The notes under the pieces: generated by a model
Told to the model about the DNA's origin: nothing
The model's database searches: none
Seen by the model: only the letters and a program-made list of their open reading frames with translations
In this document: one piece after another, positions 46,540-59,200 of the stretch
Position numbering within the stretch: position 1 is the first letter of the stretch
Layout of the letters: the number at the start of each line of letters is the position of its first letter
Made by a program: the position numbers and the translations under genes
NCBI RefSeq assembly: GCF_014898815.1
Contig: NW_026515539.1
Coordinates: 868,001 to 932,000 of the forward strand
Length of the DNA: 64,000 nucleotides
From: Panonychus citri
Lineage: Eukaryota > Arthropoda > Arachnida > Trombidiformes > Tetranychidae
Direction of reading: 5' to 3'

Positions 46540-48020
46540 TTGATGAGATAACATGGAAACAGTTAATAAAGTATTAACTATCTTATCTGGAAGAACCTTG
46601 AAAAACTCATCATCATCTTACCCTTTCATAACCCTTCACAATTATCATCATTGGATAATCACATAAATCAGAGAAACCGCTATCATTTAGTAAAAGAAAA
46701 TGGTTGATGTGACATAATCAACAACAACAGAGGAAACTAATTAAAGGATAATCAACAATCATAGAAAAGCTCGAAAACTTTGGACCAGTAAATGAAAAGG
46801 ATTAATCTCAAGACTAATTGTCCATGAAAAAAAAGAAGGAAAAACATCACCCATGACAATTAATCTATATTGTAGATTATGTCAAATCATGTGAGTTTCA
46901 ATACCTGCATTTCCTGTTATTAATTATAAATAAGTTATATCAGAAGTTTCCAATAATTATTAGTTACAATTGTTCAGGAGAATCAGAAAAGATAAAGTTT
47001 TCATTGACCTTGCCATTGACTAGAATTTACTATCAACCATTTTCTATCAATTGTATTATTGATAATCAAAGTCATTTAGTATCTTAGTTATAATTAACTT
47101 AAACTTTAGACATTTAATTACCTTTAATTTGAACACTGATATTATTTATAGATATTTTATTCAGTTATATGAGTCAATGTACCCAATAAGTTAACATTGT
47201 TACCAAACAATTAATTTCTCTCGGTGTGTGTGTTTTATAAATGATTATAATCTATTGATTAACACTTTCTTTTTTTTAATCATTTAGCATTTTTGATTAT
47301 AATCGGATAAAATAAATGAATAATTCGTAGTGGTGGTAATATGGTATCGACGGAATAATATAATTATCATAATCTAAATTAATTGCAAGTGTAAATTATG
47401 CTTGATCGTTGTACCCTTTGAACCCGTTGATTTTGCTTAAACTTTGTAATTGGTGCAATCACTCATCTGATTAAGGTCATAATCAAAAAAAAGAAATCAA
47501 ATTTATCAACTTTACAATCAACTTTTTTATTGGATTGAGATAGAGAAAAATTGTTAATTGTTTTTTTCTCAGTTAATTGTCGTCAGCTGAGCCTTTCATT
47601 GTTTATTATTTGATTCTTTAATAGGCTCGAATGACGAAGATCCATCATCATGATTATGATCATTATATATTGTTACCATTTAATCAACCAATCAATCATC
47701 ATGATGATCAATATTATTATTGGGGTTGTTAAATAGGGAGAGAGAATCTCTTTCTTTTTCTCTTTCTTTTCATCCATTTTGTTTTGTTTTGCTTTTGCAG
47801 AGTTGGAATGAAATGGATTAAAGACTGATTGTTAATTATCATCTAATCAGTTCTATTATTTAGTTGTCATGGTTTATGGATTCTTATTTAAACATAAATC
47901 TCATCTTCTTTAAACCAACAGAATCAATTGAGACACAATCAACTAAACATAAACAATTAATTCAACAACAACATCAACAGTTTCTTACAAATTAACCTGT
48001 TGATAATTCACAATCAAATC
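46540..48020. other. Intergenic, no gene seen
   Basis: AT-rich sequence rich in AATTG/CAATT words. The last 150 bp lead to the Kunitz gene and hold the TTATTTAAAC-type promoter-like stretch near 47883. Nothing else supported. Confidence 0.45.
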
Positions 48021-48728
48021 ATGTCCACATCAATTACACTGATCTACACTCTTAGCATACTGATTGCTATTGTCAACTGCAGAAGTGGTAAGTTAATTTA
48101 ATTTGTTAATTATTTGACTTTTTCGTTAAATCTATTTTTCTTATCCTTTTCTTATTTAGTTAACACACCAAATGTTTGTAAACTAGAACCACAATCAGGT
48201 TCATGTTATGGTTTAAATGAACGTTATTATTTTAATGGTGAAACTGGAAGTTGTGAAATATTTAATTACGGTGGATGTCAAGGTAATGGTAACAATTTCA
48301 TGACAATTGAAGACTGTCAATCAATGTGTTCACCGATGAAACGTTCAATTCGTGAAGTGTCCGAAACACCTCAACCTTCACCCACCAATGAAACGATTGA
48401 ACAACAACCACAACAACAATCACCGAATGAAACAATCACATCTCCACCAGCTGAGCCAATTGTCACCACATCTAAACCAAATAATCCTGAGACAGAAGCA
48501 CCAACCCCACCCAAAACAAGGGAAGAAGTTTGTTTCCAGCCTTTCGCTGAAGGAAATTGCAAAGAAAATCTAATTCGTTACTATTATGATCCCGAAAGTA
48601 ACAAGTGTAAAAAGTTCATTTTCAAAGGATGTTTTCAGTACGATAACAATTTCGAGAAGTTAGAAGACTGTGAATCCCTTTGTGTCGTTCCTACACCCTC
48701 ACCTCAACCTCCACCACCCACAAGATAA
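48021..48728 (+). CDS. Secreted protein with two Kunitz/BPTI domains
   Basis: Exon 1 (48021-48087) encodes a signal peptide (MSTSITLIYTLSILIAIVNC); exon 2 is 48160-48728, total 211 residues. Two Kunitz domains each carry the six cysteines: domain 1 from CKLEPQSGSC to CQSMC (with YFNGETGSC, GGCQGNGNNF), domain 2 from CFQPFAEGNC to CESLC (with YYDPESNKC, GCFQYDNNFE). They are joined by a P/T/E-rich linker of about 60 residues. Kunitz domains inhibit serine proteases. The P1 position after the second cysteine is Tyr in domain 1 (chymotrypsin-like preference) and Lys in domain 2 (trypsin-like), with Glu at P1'. A tick- or mite-type extracellular or salivary inhibitor is plausible. Nothing indicates a channel toxin. 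Confidence 0.9.
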
Positions 48729-49003
48729 ACACTGAATCCCAACTCAATTCCACCCTCCATGTACATCTCACCTCAACCTTTTCTCAATCCATGCTGATTA
48801 ATTCAATTGTCTTGTAATCAAATGAACGACATCCACAGTTGATTACATTTAGATTGCTTTTATTATTTATTTTGTACCAAATCTTACAAACAGCAAAAAA
48901 CATACTCTAATTATGTTTTTACTTAATTGTTGTCATCACCATTAACCATTGTAAACATTTCGTTTTTCAATCATAATCACAATCATGTCTTTTTTTTGTA
49001 ATT

Positions 49004-49009
49004 AATAAA
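49004..49009 (+). terminator. Poly(A) signal AATAAA after the Kunitz gene
   Basis: AATAAA about 275 bp after the stop codon. Confidence 0.35.
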
Positions 49010-50861
49010 CAGTTTTCAATATAATTTTCCAATAATTACCAAACTTATTTATTTGCAAGATTCAAATTGATTTCCAAATAATATCTAAACTTTTTCTTTG
49101 ATTAAATTACTCAATTTGGTAATTTAAGTGAATAACAATTAATTTGATTGATGACTCAACCAATTCTATCTCAATTTGAACTAAATCATAACAATTAGAA
49201 TCACGTTAATGAATCAATACCTTAATCAGTAAGGTGATTAATTATAACAATCATTTCCAGGTTTGTTAATTGTTACACTAAACATTGTGATTTAATTGTT
49301 TCCCCTTGATAACTTTTTCATTTGTATTACAATTTTTTCTAGTTATCTGATTAATTAAACACAATTAGACAATTATTGTATAACAATTAATCATTACAAT
49401 CTCAATTGACCTATTGAAAAAAAATGTAATGATTCAGTTTCATATCTTAATCAACAATTTAGATACAAAATGTTACAAATATATTGATAATTTGGTATAA
49501 TTAATTGTCAATATAATTAATTATTCATTTGAATTTTATCTTAATCTAGTTTATTTGCACCAAATTAATACTTTAGCACAATCAACTGATCATCTAACGA
49601 AAGTCAAAATGAAATTAATTTGCCTTATTGCGACAATTAGTTAATTATGATGAGCAAAAGTCATCAATTTATTAACAATAATCCAATTAATTAATCATGG
49701 TGAAAGTTCAATCAGATTCATTTGTTAATCTCTATTAAGATGTTTTATAAATTAAGTTGGTGATCAAAGAGTAATTCAAGTTCACTGAGACTAAATTGTT
49801 GATCAACAATTAACCTCTAAATTGTTAACAATCAGGAGAAATTTATGAGCCCATGAAAATCATATTAATTTGTTAATCAATTAATCAATTAATCAATGAA
49901 TGGTCAAAGAACCAAGAAAACTAATTGACATCATTAGGTTTCATTTTTGTTAACAATTAACTTCTTTATTGATAATTAACAATTAACAGGGATGATTTGG
50001 TTACAACAGGATTTATCTCGTTGGGGAAAAATTATTACAATTAATTAGTTGTGAGATAATTAATTGATTTGATTGTTGATAATTGAATTCACATGAATAT
50101 AATAATACAATTAATAAGACAAGAGAAAAAGGGGAAATTAATTTGATCACAATTAACTAACTAAAATTGGATTAGAAAAAGTTTTTTTTTTCTTTATCAA
50201 TAACAATTTATTATTAATTAACTCTGGTGAACTTCAATTATTTTTAGTTAAACAATTAATCAAGGACATTGTAAAACTTTATTACCGCATTTATCTTGAT
50301 AAATTGATTTTAATTGTTCAATTATTTAACTAATTTGGATACAAATAAATTGTTGAACAAAAAAACTATGTTTATATTATAATAGTTTTAATCTTGATCC
50401 AATTGTAATTATATTTAGACGTATGAAACTTGTGATTGAATCTGATTAAAGATGAAGATTAATCAAAAGTTACAATTTAGATTTTGTGATAAAAATACAA
50501 AACACTAATTGTAATTAAAGTGCCTTCGTAAGCAATTAGCTTGTTAAGTGACTGTCAATCAAATGTTAGATATCCGGTTGTTATCATAATTAATTGTATC
50601 AATTGAGTTGATTGATTTTCGGCATTAAAATACTAAAAGGTTTAAGGTAAACGATACACAATTAAAAAAGTTAATTGCAATCAATTGAAGTAATTAAATT
50701 AGTCTTGTGATGAGTTAATTGTTTTATTGTTGAAAAAACTAACAATTTTTATTGTTTACTTTTTGCTTTTGTCAGAAACTTGTTCAATTAATTGTAATAA
50801 TTCAATGGTTGGTTTGATTTAATCATTATTTTGTTATGATTGCAATTTAGATTCATTCTAG

Positions 50862-50902
50862 ATTGTAATTGTAATTGTAATTGTAATTGTAATTGTAATT
50901 AC
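50862..50902. repeat. (TTGTAA)n microsatellite
   Basis: About six head-to-tail copies of a hexamer, ending in its own reverse complement (ATTACAATT). Confidence 0.8.
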
Positions 50903-51125
50903 AATTCAAATTTTCGTGAAAATCATTTTCTCTTTTGAAATTCGCGCTTTTCCAACAAGTTCACTCGTACATTTAAAATCAGCTGATTATGTAAACATTT
51001 GACAAATTGTTTGACTTTAATTTTGTTTTGCTAATTGTTTCATATTTGTGGTTTAATTTCATTTTCATTGCAAATGTGCAGAAATTGATGTTTATTTGTT
51101 AGTCAAATAGATTTGAGTTCAAGAG

Positions 51126-52350
51126 ATGGACAAGAAAAGGTTTGTTGATTATTTAGCTTATTAATTGTCAATTTTCATGATTTAGTTTTTGTTTACTTTT
51201 TATAAATTGATGTTTATGTTTAACTTTTTTTTTATTTTTATTTTCAGAGATAATGATGAAGATAATCCATTTTCTGTCGTTGCCAAGAAAAGACCAATAG
51301 TTGAATCTGGACCAGTTCATGTTAAGAAACCTCTTATATCGGTGGATGCTGTAAGTTGTTAATTGTTAACTTGATGCGTTCACATGTATAATCATCGAGT
51401 CGATTTAATTGTTTTATTTGCTCTTTTCTTACCCAGTATACCAAGCATAAGATGTTAATTAATCAATATATGTTGGATACTGTTGGATCAACCAAGAAAT
51501 TACAGCGAGATACGAGTAAAGATGTAACTGATTTAGATGTACTAAAAGCGAATCATAAATTTCTTTGGGATGAAACGGAACAGACGGACAAATGGTAAAC
51601 CAATTTCCATCGTTGATTAACTAATTGCTTACCTGATTATCTAAATTTTTCCTATCTTGTTTAAAGGCAAGTTCGAGTAGCTAAAAAGTATTATGATAAA
51701 CTATTCAAGGAATATTGTATTTCTGATCTAAAAAGATATAAGGAAAACAAGGTAAGTAAATGGAAAAGTTAAATTATCTCTCAAATTGTGATTATCATTT
51801 TGTTTATTGAATCAATAGATTGCTCTTCGCTGGAGGACAGAGAAAGAAGTATTCAAAGGGAAGGGACAATTTACTTGCGCTGATCTTAATTGTGAATCGA
51901 AAGATTTATTGAAAAGTTGGGAAGTTAATTTTGGTTACATTGAACATGGCGAGAAAAAAAATGCTCTCGTAAAGATAAGTAAGTTTTTTTTCGGTGAATT
52001 GATCTGCTAATTGATTAACTAATTGTTTCCTTTTCTCTTCAGGATTGTGTCCAGATTGTTCATATAAATTGAATTATCATCACAAAAGGAAAGAAGTTAA
52101 AAAGGCTCGAAAAGTGAGACCAAAAAAGGAGAAAGATTCAGAAGACTTACCCAATTCATCCAGTCTACCTGATCAATCAACATCGACAAGTGAAACAATT
52201 AACACTGATTTTAGTCAAGTGAAAGTAAAACAAGAGGAAGATGATTATAATATCATTTGGAGTTCCAATCAACCCCAACAATCAACAATCGAAACAGAAT
52301 CAAATATTGAAACAGAAATGGATCAATATCTATCTGAGTTGTTTATGTAA
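51126..52350 (+). CDS. FRA10AC1: FRA10AC1 homologue
   Basis: Six exons, 51126-51139, 51248-51350, 51437-51594, 51667-51751, 51819-51978 and 52043-52350, join to 275 residues. The conserved core has YTKHKMLINQYMLDTVG, KANHKFLWDE, QVRVAKKYYDKLFKEYCI, ALRWRTEKEVFKGKGQFTCA and WEVNFGYIEHGEKKNALVK, then LCPDCSYKLNYHHKRKE. The cysteines in FTCADLNC and CPDC probably bind zinc. FRA10AC1 is a nuclear protein associated with late spliceosomes. The tail is acidic and low in complexity, as in other animals. Introns are 58-109 bp. It is convergent with SQOR. Confidence 0.92.
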
Positions 52351-52618
52351 TCTCATAAACTCAATTTGTACATAATATTCAACTTTTACAGTTAAGCCCC
52401 AAATTAATTTATACTCAATTAAAACAGAATTGAGTTCGCTTATTAACAACCATTTAGTAAATTACTCTAAAAAGAGATACAAAATAACAGTATTGATTAG
52501 TAGAAGCTAAAATTGGTGATATTTAAATGTTGAAGTTAACCTTCAATTTGATTATCGATAGTCATTTTATTCAGGATCTCGGGTAGTCAAGTTTAGGGAA
52601 TCGTTAGTCCATAATAGT

Positions 52619-54407
52619 TTAATCTGAAAGTCCAAGTCGAAGCCATTTTCTTAATTTACCTGGACCAGACCATCGACCACTAAATTATGAATCCAATGAA
52701 AGTTCATTACAATTAGTGAAAAAGGATGATCGTTTCAAATTATTTACCAATTTTTCGTCTACTTACGTTACATGTAAAAGCCAATATAATAGAGGCATTA
52801 GATGAGTTTTCACAATGAACATTGATCGTCTTTCTTTTCCTTGATCAATTGGAAAAGTTTCTTTCGGTTTTAAATCGTAATCAAATTCAGCAAGAATACA
52901 TTTATCGTAACTGGTGATTAAAGGACATGAAGTGTACCCATCGTACTGAAATAGATAAATAAGAAAGTGATAATAAATGAGTAAAACTGATCAATCGGCA
53001 ATGAATTTCCATGGTAATCTGAGTTTTATCGTTAATCACCTTTAATGAAGGTTTTCGACCCCCAAGCACATTAACTAAATTCCAGAAAAGTACATCCGAT
53101 TGACTGGCCACTGCTGCTGCTGTTCTTGAGGTCGGTAAATTGCTACAATCACCGGTGGCGAAAATATTTTCATATTTAACATGTTGAAGTGTCTCCTTGT
53201 TAACATCGACAAAACCAGATTGATCAGCAATCGGGGCTAAAATCGGCGACGGTTTTTGAGGGGGTGTAATATGAATCATATCATACTATTGTAATAAAAG
53301 AGCGATAATTATGGTTAGTGGTTAAATCAATCATGATTAAATTATCAATCAGTGATAATGGTTAGTAACAATTGAATTGGTCGCTCTCACCTCGAATGAA
53401 ACTTTATCTCCAGAGTCAAGATGTTCAAAAATAGCAACATTTTCATCACCTTTAATTTCAATCAAATTGTGACGGAAATTGGTTTGGATTCCTCTGTTAG
53501 CGACAACTTTATTTAAACTTTCTGCGTATTTGGGAACAGCAAATATCCCTGCACCGGCTGAATTGAACATTATCTTGATATTATCTCGTCTTCCTGTCTG
53601 AATGTGACAACAGAAAATAAATGAAAGCTTTGATAATTTCGATGTCGATGTGGATTAGTTTACCTTTCTCCAATGATCATCGGCGAGGTACATAATTTTC
53701 TGAGGAGCTCCAGCACATTTAATTGGAGTATTTGGAAAAGTGAAAATCGCATTTCCTGATTTAGTGGCCTGAAGACATTTCCATGTTTTCTCAACAGTAT
53801 CAACCGAATAATTAGAGCAAACATTGTCTCTTTGTAGAGCATCTTTAATCCCTTTGATTCTCTCAAAATCCAGTTCGATTCCAGTACAAACAATCAGATA
53901 ATTGTAACGAAGCTAAAGATAAACAAATTGATAAAAAGATAAATGTTGTTAACTTTTAAAGTTCATCTTTTGACAGATTAATTTTTAGAATAAAAACCTT
54001 ACCAAACCTCTAGATTCTAATCGGACACAATTTTCTTCCGGAATAAATTGAACTGCTCTATCTTTTAATTTGACGATTCGTAGATTTCTGGTCAAATCGT
54101 CCATTGAACTACGAGAAGACTCAATTCTCTTAATTCCAGCACCAACAAGAGTCCACATTGGCTGATAATAATGGAACTGGAAACGAGAAATAAACGAAAA
54201 GATTAATTTACCAGGTAAACCCACAAAAATCTGCAACAATTAACTAACCGACGAAGGTTCAATTAAGGCGATGTTTAATTTCTTATGGTAACGGCCCATT
54301 TTCCAGGCTAAATTCATACCAGCAGTTCCTCCACCAACAATTGCGATGTCAAATGTTGCCGGTAAACGACTTGAAACATTAGACAAATATCTTACACTTG
54401 AGAACAT
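52619..54407 (-). CDS. SQOR: Sulfide:quinone oxidoreductase, mitochondrial
   Basis: Seven exons on the minus strand: 54407-54249, 54176-54003, 53912-53664, 53597-53391, 53285-53040, 52945-52767 and 52679-52619, total 424 residues. SQOR oxidises hydrogen sulfide at the inner mitochondrial membrane and passes electrons to ubiquinone. Seen: a basic N-terminal targeting peptide (MFSSVRYLSNVSSRL), FAD motif VGGGTAG, HYYQPMWTLVGAG, the first redox cysteine in KCAGAPQK, the second in ATGDCSNLPTSRTAAA, and a C-terminal WSGPGKLRKWLRLGL membrane anchor. The last exon is short and depends on the donor GTAAGT at 52766 just before an in-frame stop that would otherwise end the protein early. ATG 54407 is preferred over the upstream TTG because it starts the targeting peptide. 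Intact. Confidence 0.92.
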
Positions 54408-55001
54408 GATTAATAAGATGACAATAACGTAACAATAATCCAAAGTAAAATCCAATCAATTTCTCAAAATGAAATCATTTGAAATCATTAATCTCAACTT
54501 AAAATTGAAAAACAATCAATTTGTTGTGATGATGATATTTTTTTTCTCTCTCTCTCTTTCTCTGTCTTCATTTTCCTCTCTTTCTTTTCCAAATTCCTTT
54601 CTCTCTTTCGCATCTCTCTCATTTCCTTTTCCTCCCTTTCCACACCTTTTTCCTTTCTTCTTCTTTTCTCTCTCTTTCTCTAAATTCCTTTTCTCCTTTC
54701 GTTTTTCCTTTCTACCTTCTCTTTCTTTTTTCTCTGTCTTTTTTTCCTTTCTCTTTCTTTCTCGCTCTTTCTTCAATCATTTTACCTGAAGGTTGGGAAC
54801 CGATAACAACAAAATTACCATTTTTGTTTAGTGCTTTCTTTTTTGTTGTTACTTATTTAATTAATTTATTTAATTGGTTAATGAATTTCTTCAAATTGAT
54901 TTGAACAATTTAAAGGTAAAATGATTGATTCATTTTTTCTCTTTTCTTTTTTTTTTCCTCCTCCTCCAATTGTCTCCGTTCTTACCACAACTGGTGCCAG
55001 C
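54408..55001. other. Upstream region of SQOR with homopyrimidine tract
   Basis: From 54540 to about 54780 the + strand is almost only C and T. A second pyrimidine-rich run is at 54935-54966. No gene. Confidence 0.6.
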
Positions 55002-56261
55002 TGTGGTGGACATTCTTGTCCCCTTCCATTTAATATTATTCTAAATAGGTTAACACCAGGTAGCCTGATGTTAACCTATTGTTATTAATAAAATATCAAT
55101 AAATATAATATTAAATTAGTTCGAAGTAGTTCCATTAGTAATTTCAATTACTAAACCTCAGCCGTCATAACCTTAGCCATTAAACCTCAGTCGTTATAAA
55201 CTTAGCCATCAAACCTCAGCCACAAGAATATTAGCCGCCGACTCTTAATCGCCGAATCTTAACAGACTAATCTTAATCAATTGAATCTCAGCCATTGAAT
55301 CTCAGCCATCGAGTCTTAACTACAAGAATCCCAGTCATTTAATAGCCAGAAATCATATTAATTCAATTATAATTATTGTTAATAACCTTCAACCGTTAAA
55401 CTTGATTGAAATTCATCATCATCACCAGAATCTCATCACCAGAATCTCATCACCAGAATCTCATCACCAGAATCTCATCACCAGAATTTCATTACTAGAA
55501 TCTTTATCACTCATCGAACTAACCAGGTAGCCTGATTAGTCATCTTTATTTATCTTTATATTATATTTTATGTAAAAGGTTACTTAATTAATAAGGTTAC
55601 AATTCTCAGGTTAGAAAATCAATTATGAATATACAGTAATTAATTTAATAGTTAATCAGAAAATTAATTTAGGAAACAACAACAATTAAAGTTAGACCAT
55701 TAATTATCGGAAATCGTTAATAGTTAACTCAGTAAAATTACAGGAAATCAAATCAATTAACCAATTTAATAGTAATCAGTTAGTTAAGATTCACAGGGTA
55801 ATTAAATAAATCAATTAGTATAAAGTTCCCATGAGAATCAATTTCATCGATTAGATCAAGAAAATTCGACATCAGTATAAAATCAAAAGTAAATCAATTA
55901 GAATCCTCAGAGTTAAATTTTCATTTGACTACTCAAGTTCACCTTATTAATTAATTAATCTTCTTTTTCTTTTAATTTGTGTTCAATTGATTTTCATTAA
56001 TTCTTTTCTTTTAATTTGTGTTCAATTGATTTTCATCAATTCTTTTCTTTCTAATTTGTGTTCATTGATTTTCATCAATTTCTTTCTATTAATCCGTATT
56101 CTTATATTTTCTTCTTCTTTATTATATCTTAATCTCTTTATTGTTCACCCTCAATTATAAATCAATTATTAACTTGTGTACCCTTCTAAACATTTTATAA
56201 AATTATTACCATTAAACTTTAATTTGCCATATTTAAAACCGTCACAAAAACAAACGTGACA
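55002..56261 (+). repeat. Putative 5' LTR
   Basis: The segment starts TGTGGTGGAC and ends ACGTGACA (TGT...ACA ends), and is followed two bases later by the primer binding site, which fixes the right border. The left border is inferred from the TGT motif and could shift. It contains a 37-bp hairpin (55044-55080), about five 14-bp direct repeats with CATCACCAG (55421-55500) and about three 50-bp direct repeats (55967-56095). Length of about 1.26 kb would be long but not unusual. Confidence 0.55.
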
Positions 56262-56263
56262 AT

Positions 56264-56282
56264 TGGTGGCAGCGGTGGGATC
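56264..56282 (+). promoter_or_regulatory. Primer binding site, tRNA-Leu type
   Basis: TGGTGGCAGCGGTGGGATC is complementary to CCA plus the 3' end of an animal tRNA-Leu (…ATCCCACCGCTGCCA) over 18 bases. It lies directly after the LTR end and 15 bp before the gag start. Confidence 0.75.
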
Positions 56283-56296
56283 CGCTTAGTGAAGTT

Positions 56297-59200
56297 ATGG
56301 CAAATTCTAATCAACTCATCGAAATGTCAACCTTCCACAATAAAACCAGTGAAAATGATTCAACTCCTACTTATCGAGGTGCAACTAAACAATTTCTCCG
56401 CTTCTTTTCGGGTAGCCCGAAAGATCGAGAAGAACTCGATAGTTGGTTAGTTGAATATGATCGAAAAGCAACTCAACTCAAGTGGGATGACGAAGATAAA
56501 TTCGCCGCTTTTGGATCGTTTCTCTCTTGTTCCGCAAAAATTTGGTATGATGGCTACATGGCCCCAGGAATCGAAGGAGCTCCATCAACTTGGTCTGATT
56601 TAAAGAAAAAGTTTAAAGATAAGTTTGCTCTTCCCAATTTTCATAATTATATTTGGTCACAGGTTATTCATATGAAACAAAATTCAGATGAATCAGCTGA
56701 GTCTTACATAACAAAGAAAGATGCTCTCTGTCGAAAAATTGCCCTTAAAAACGAAGATAAATTTATGCTAATCGTGGATGGTTTACTTCCGAATTTACAA
56801 TCGTCAGTTAAAAATGTGCTCATTTCTCGACCTGCTACAAATATCGAAGAGTTGTGTAAGATTATTGAGCTTTGTGAAGAAAGTTTACGCTCTCCACCCG
56901 TTATAGCTCATCAAACTGTTACATTCAGCACTCCAACTATCGAAAATCCAATACAACCAGATGTCTCGACAATTTTAGAAGAATTGAATAAACTTCGAGA
57001 AGAAATAGCTAAATTGAAAAATACCTCTAATCAACCATTCGAACGAAGATCAAGTTTTAATCGAAATAATAATCGTAACTTTAATGGCCAAGTTAATTAT
57101 AATAATGATAATAGAGATCGTACCGTTGTTGGTTGTCGTTATTGTAAAGAAAACGATCATGTTATTCAAGATTGTCCTAAATTAGCAAGACAGAGAGAAC
57201 GTCAACAGTATGAACAACAACAACAATATCATTATCAACAACAACCAAGTCAACAACGAAACCAAAATCAACAACAAGATTTTAATTATCACCAGAATCA
57301 ATCTCAAAATCAAAATTCTTACTTTCAACGTAATCGGTTTGTGCCAAATCAACCGGGTAGCCCGATTGATCGACCACAACCGAAAACACCTCCAAGATCC
57401 GTTTCACCTAAACCATCTACATCAGCTGCATTTACTTCTAATTGTATTCATCACCCGTCTCAATCATCTACACCCTTGAGTTGGCAAGTTGGTAAATTAA
57501 TTGAAACAACTGTTTTAATGAATGGAAAACCAATTAAATCTGTTATTGATCCTGGTGCAATGATAACAATAATTGATAAAGAAACATTTAATAAATTAGA
57601 CACACCTCTACAACCTTACGAAGGTCCAATCGTTTCAGCCGCTTCTTGTAACATCATGAAACCTCTTGGTCAATGTGAAGTCACTATCACTTTTGAATCT
57701 GGTAGAAAACAATCAACTGTTACAATTCTTACTATGGTTGTCGAATCATTAGCTGGATCAATTTCCGCTTTAATTGGTCAGAACGCTAACACACCTGCTA
57801 AAGTATTGGTCGATACTTATCGTGGAATCATCCTTTTAGATAATTGTCCAGATACTATTCATGCTGCTGAAGATACAGTTGTCCCTGCTCGATCTCGTTG
57901 TTTCATTGCTGTTGTCCCTGGACGAAAGAAACGAGTCAAAAATGGAAATTATCTCATTCAAACTCCAGTTTCTTGGGACCGAAAAGATAAAACAGTTTTG
58001 GCTAATGCAATTGTTAATTATAAAAATCAACCATGTTTAACTGAAATTTGCAACTTTACTGACAATGACGTCGAGGTCAAATTTGGCTCAATTCTCGGAA
58101 CATTCGAAACTGTGGATAAAAGTCCAATAATCGACATGAATGATGATCATCAAGGTATTCTCTCTAAACAGATCTTTGAGAAAGATGATGATCTCACTAT
58201 CGACATTGATGTCTTTGGTTCTGATTTCGATAAGATTAAAATTGGAAGTAACCTTGATGAGGATCAAATCTATAAATTAAAGAAACTTTTGGTTCATTAC
58301 AAAAAAGTTTTTGCCTTAACAGCTGATGATATTGGTTTAACCAATAAATTTGTTCATTCAATCGACACTGGAAACGAACCTCCAATATCTGTCTCTCCAT
58401 ACCGACAATCTTCAGAAAAACGAGAAATAACTAATAAATTAGTTAACGAACTTCAAGAAATCAACATCATCTCTCCATCATCATCACCCTGGGCCTCACC
58501 GATCGTTCTCGTCAAAAAGAAAACAGGAGATTGGAGATTTTGCGTTGATTACAGGAAACTAAATTCAGTTACTAAACGAGATCATTATCCTCTCCCAAAT
58601 ATTATCGATGCTTTAGATTATTTACAAGGTGCTCGTTACTTTTCAAGTTTAGATCTTAAATCAGGTTATTATCAAATTGGATTAGATCCAAATGATAAAG
58701 AAAAAAGTGCTTTCATCACCACCGATGGTCTTTATGAGTTCAATGTCATGCCTTTTGGTTTATCTAACGCCCCCGCTACTTTCCAACGTTGTATGGATGT
58801 TGTTCTTTCAGGACTCAAATATAATTCTTGTTTAGTTTATTTAGATGATATTTTAGTCTTCAGTTCAAACTTTGATCAACATTTAGTTCGATTAGAATTA
58901 ATTTTCCAACGTTTAATTCAAGCTAACCTCAAATTAAACATGTCAAAGAGTCTCTTTGCTTTACCTGAAGTTACCTACTTAGGATTCAAGATTACTAAAG
59001 AAGGTCAATTTCCTGAACAGAAAAAGTTAGATGCAGTTAGAGATTTTCCAACACCAACTAAATTAAAAGATGTTAGGGCATTTATTGCCTTCTGTTCCTA
59101 TTACAGAAAATTCATAAAAAACTTTGCCACTTTAGCCAAACCCTTAACCAGGTTAACAAAAAATGATGTAGGTTTTCATTGGGGATCAGAAGAACAGAAA

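Larger units (their letters stand above)
48729..51125. other. Intergenic, AT-rich
   Basis: No gene. An AATAAA at 49004-49009 is the probable poly(A) signal of the Kunitz gene. A (TTGTAA)n microsatellite lies at about 50862-50902. The sequence is enriched in AATTAATTG/CAATTAATT words. Confidence 0.5.

Noticed and set aside
54469..54789. ORFs on both strands of the homopyrimidine tract
   Set aside because: S/F/L-rich and K/E/R-rich translations are composition artefacts.
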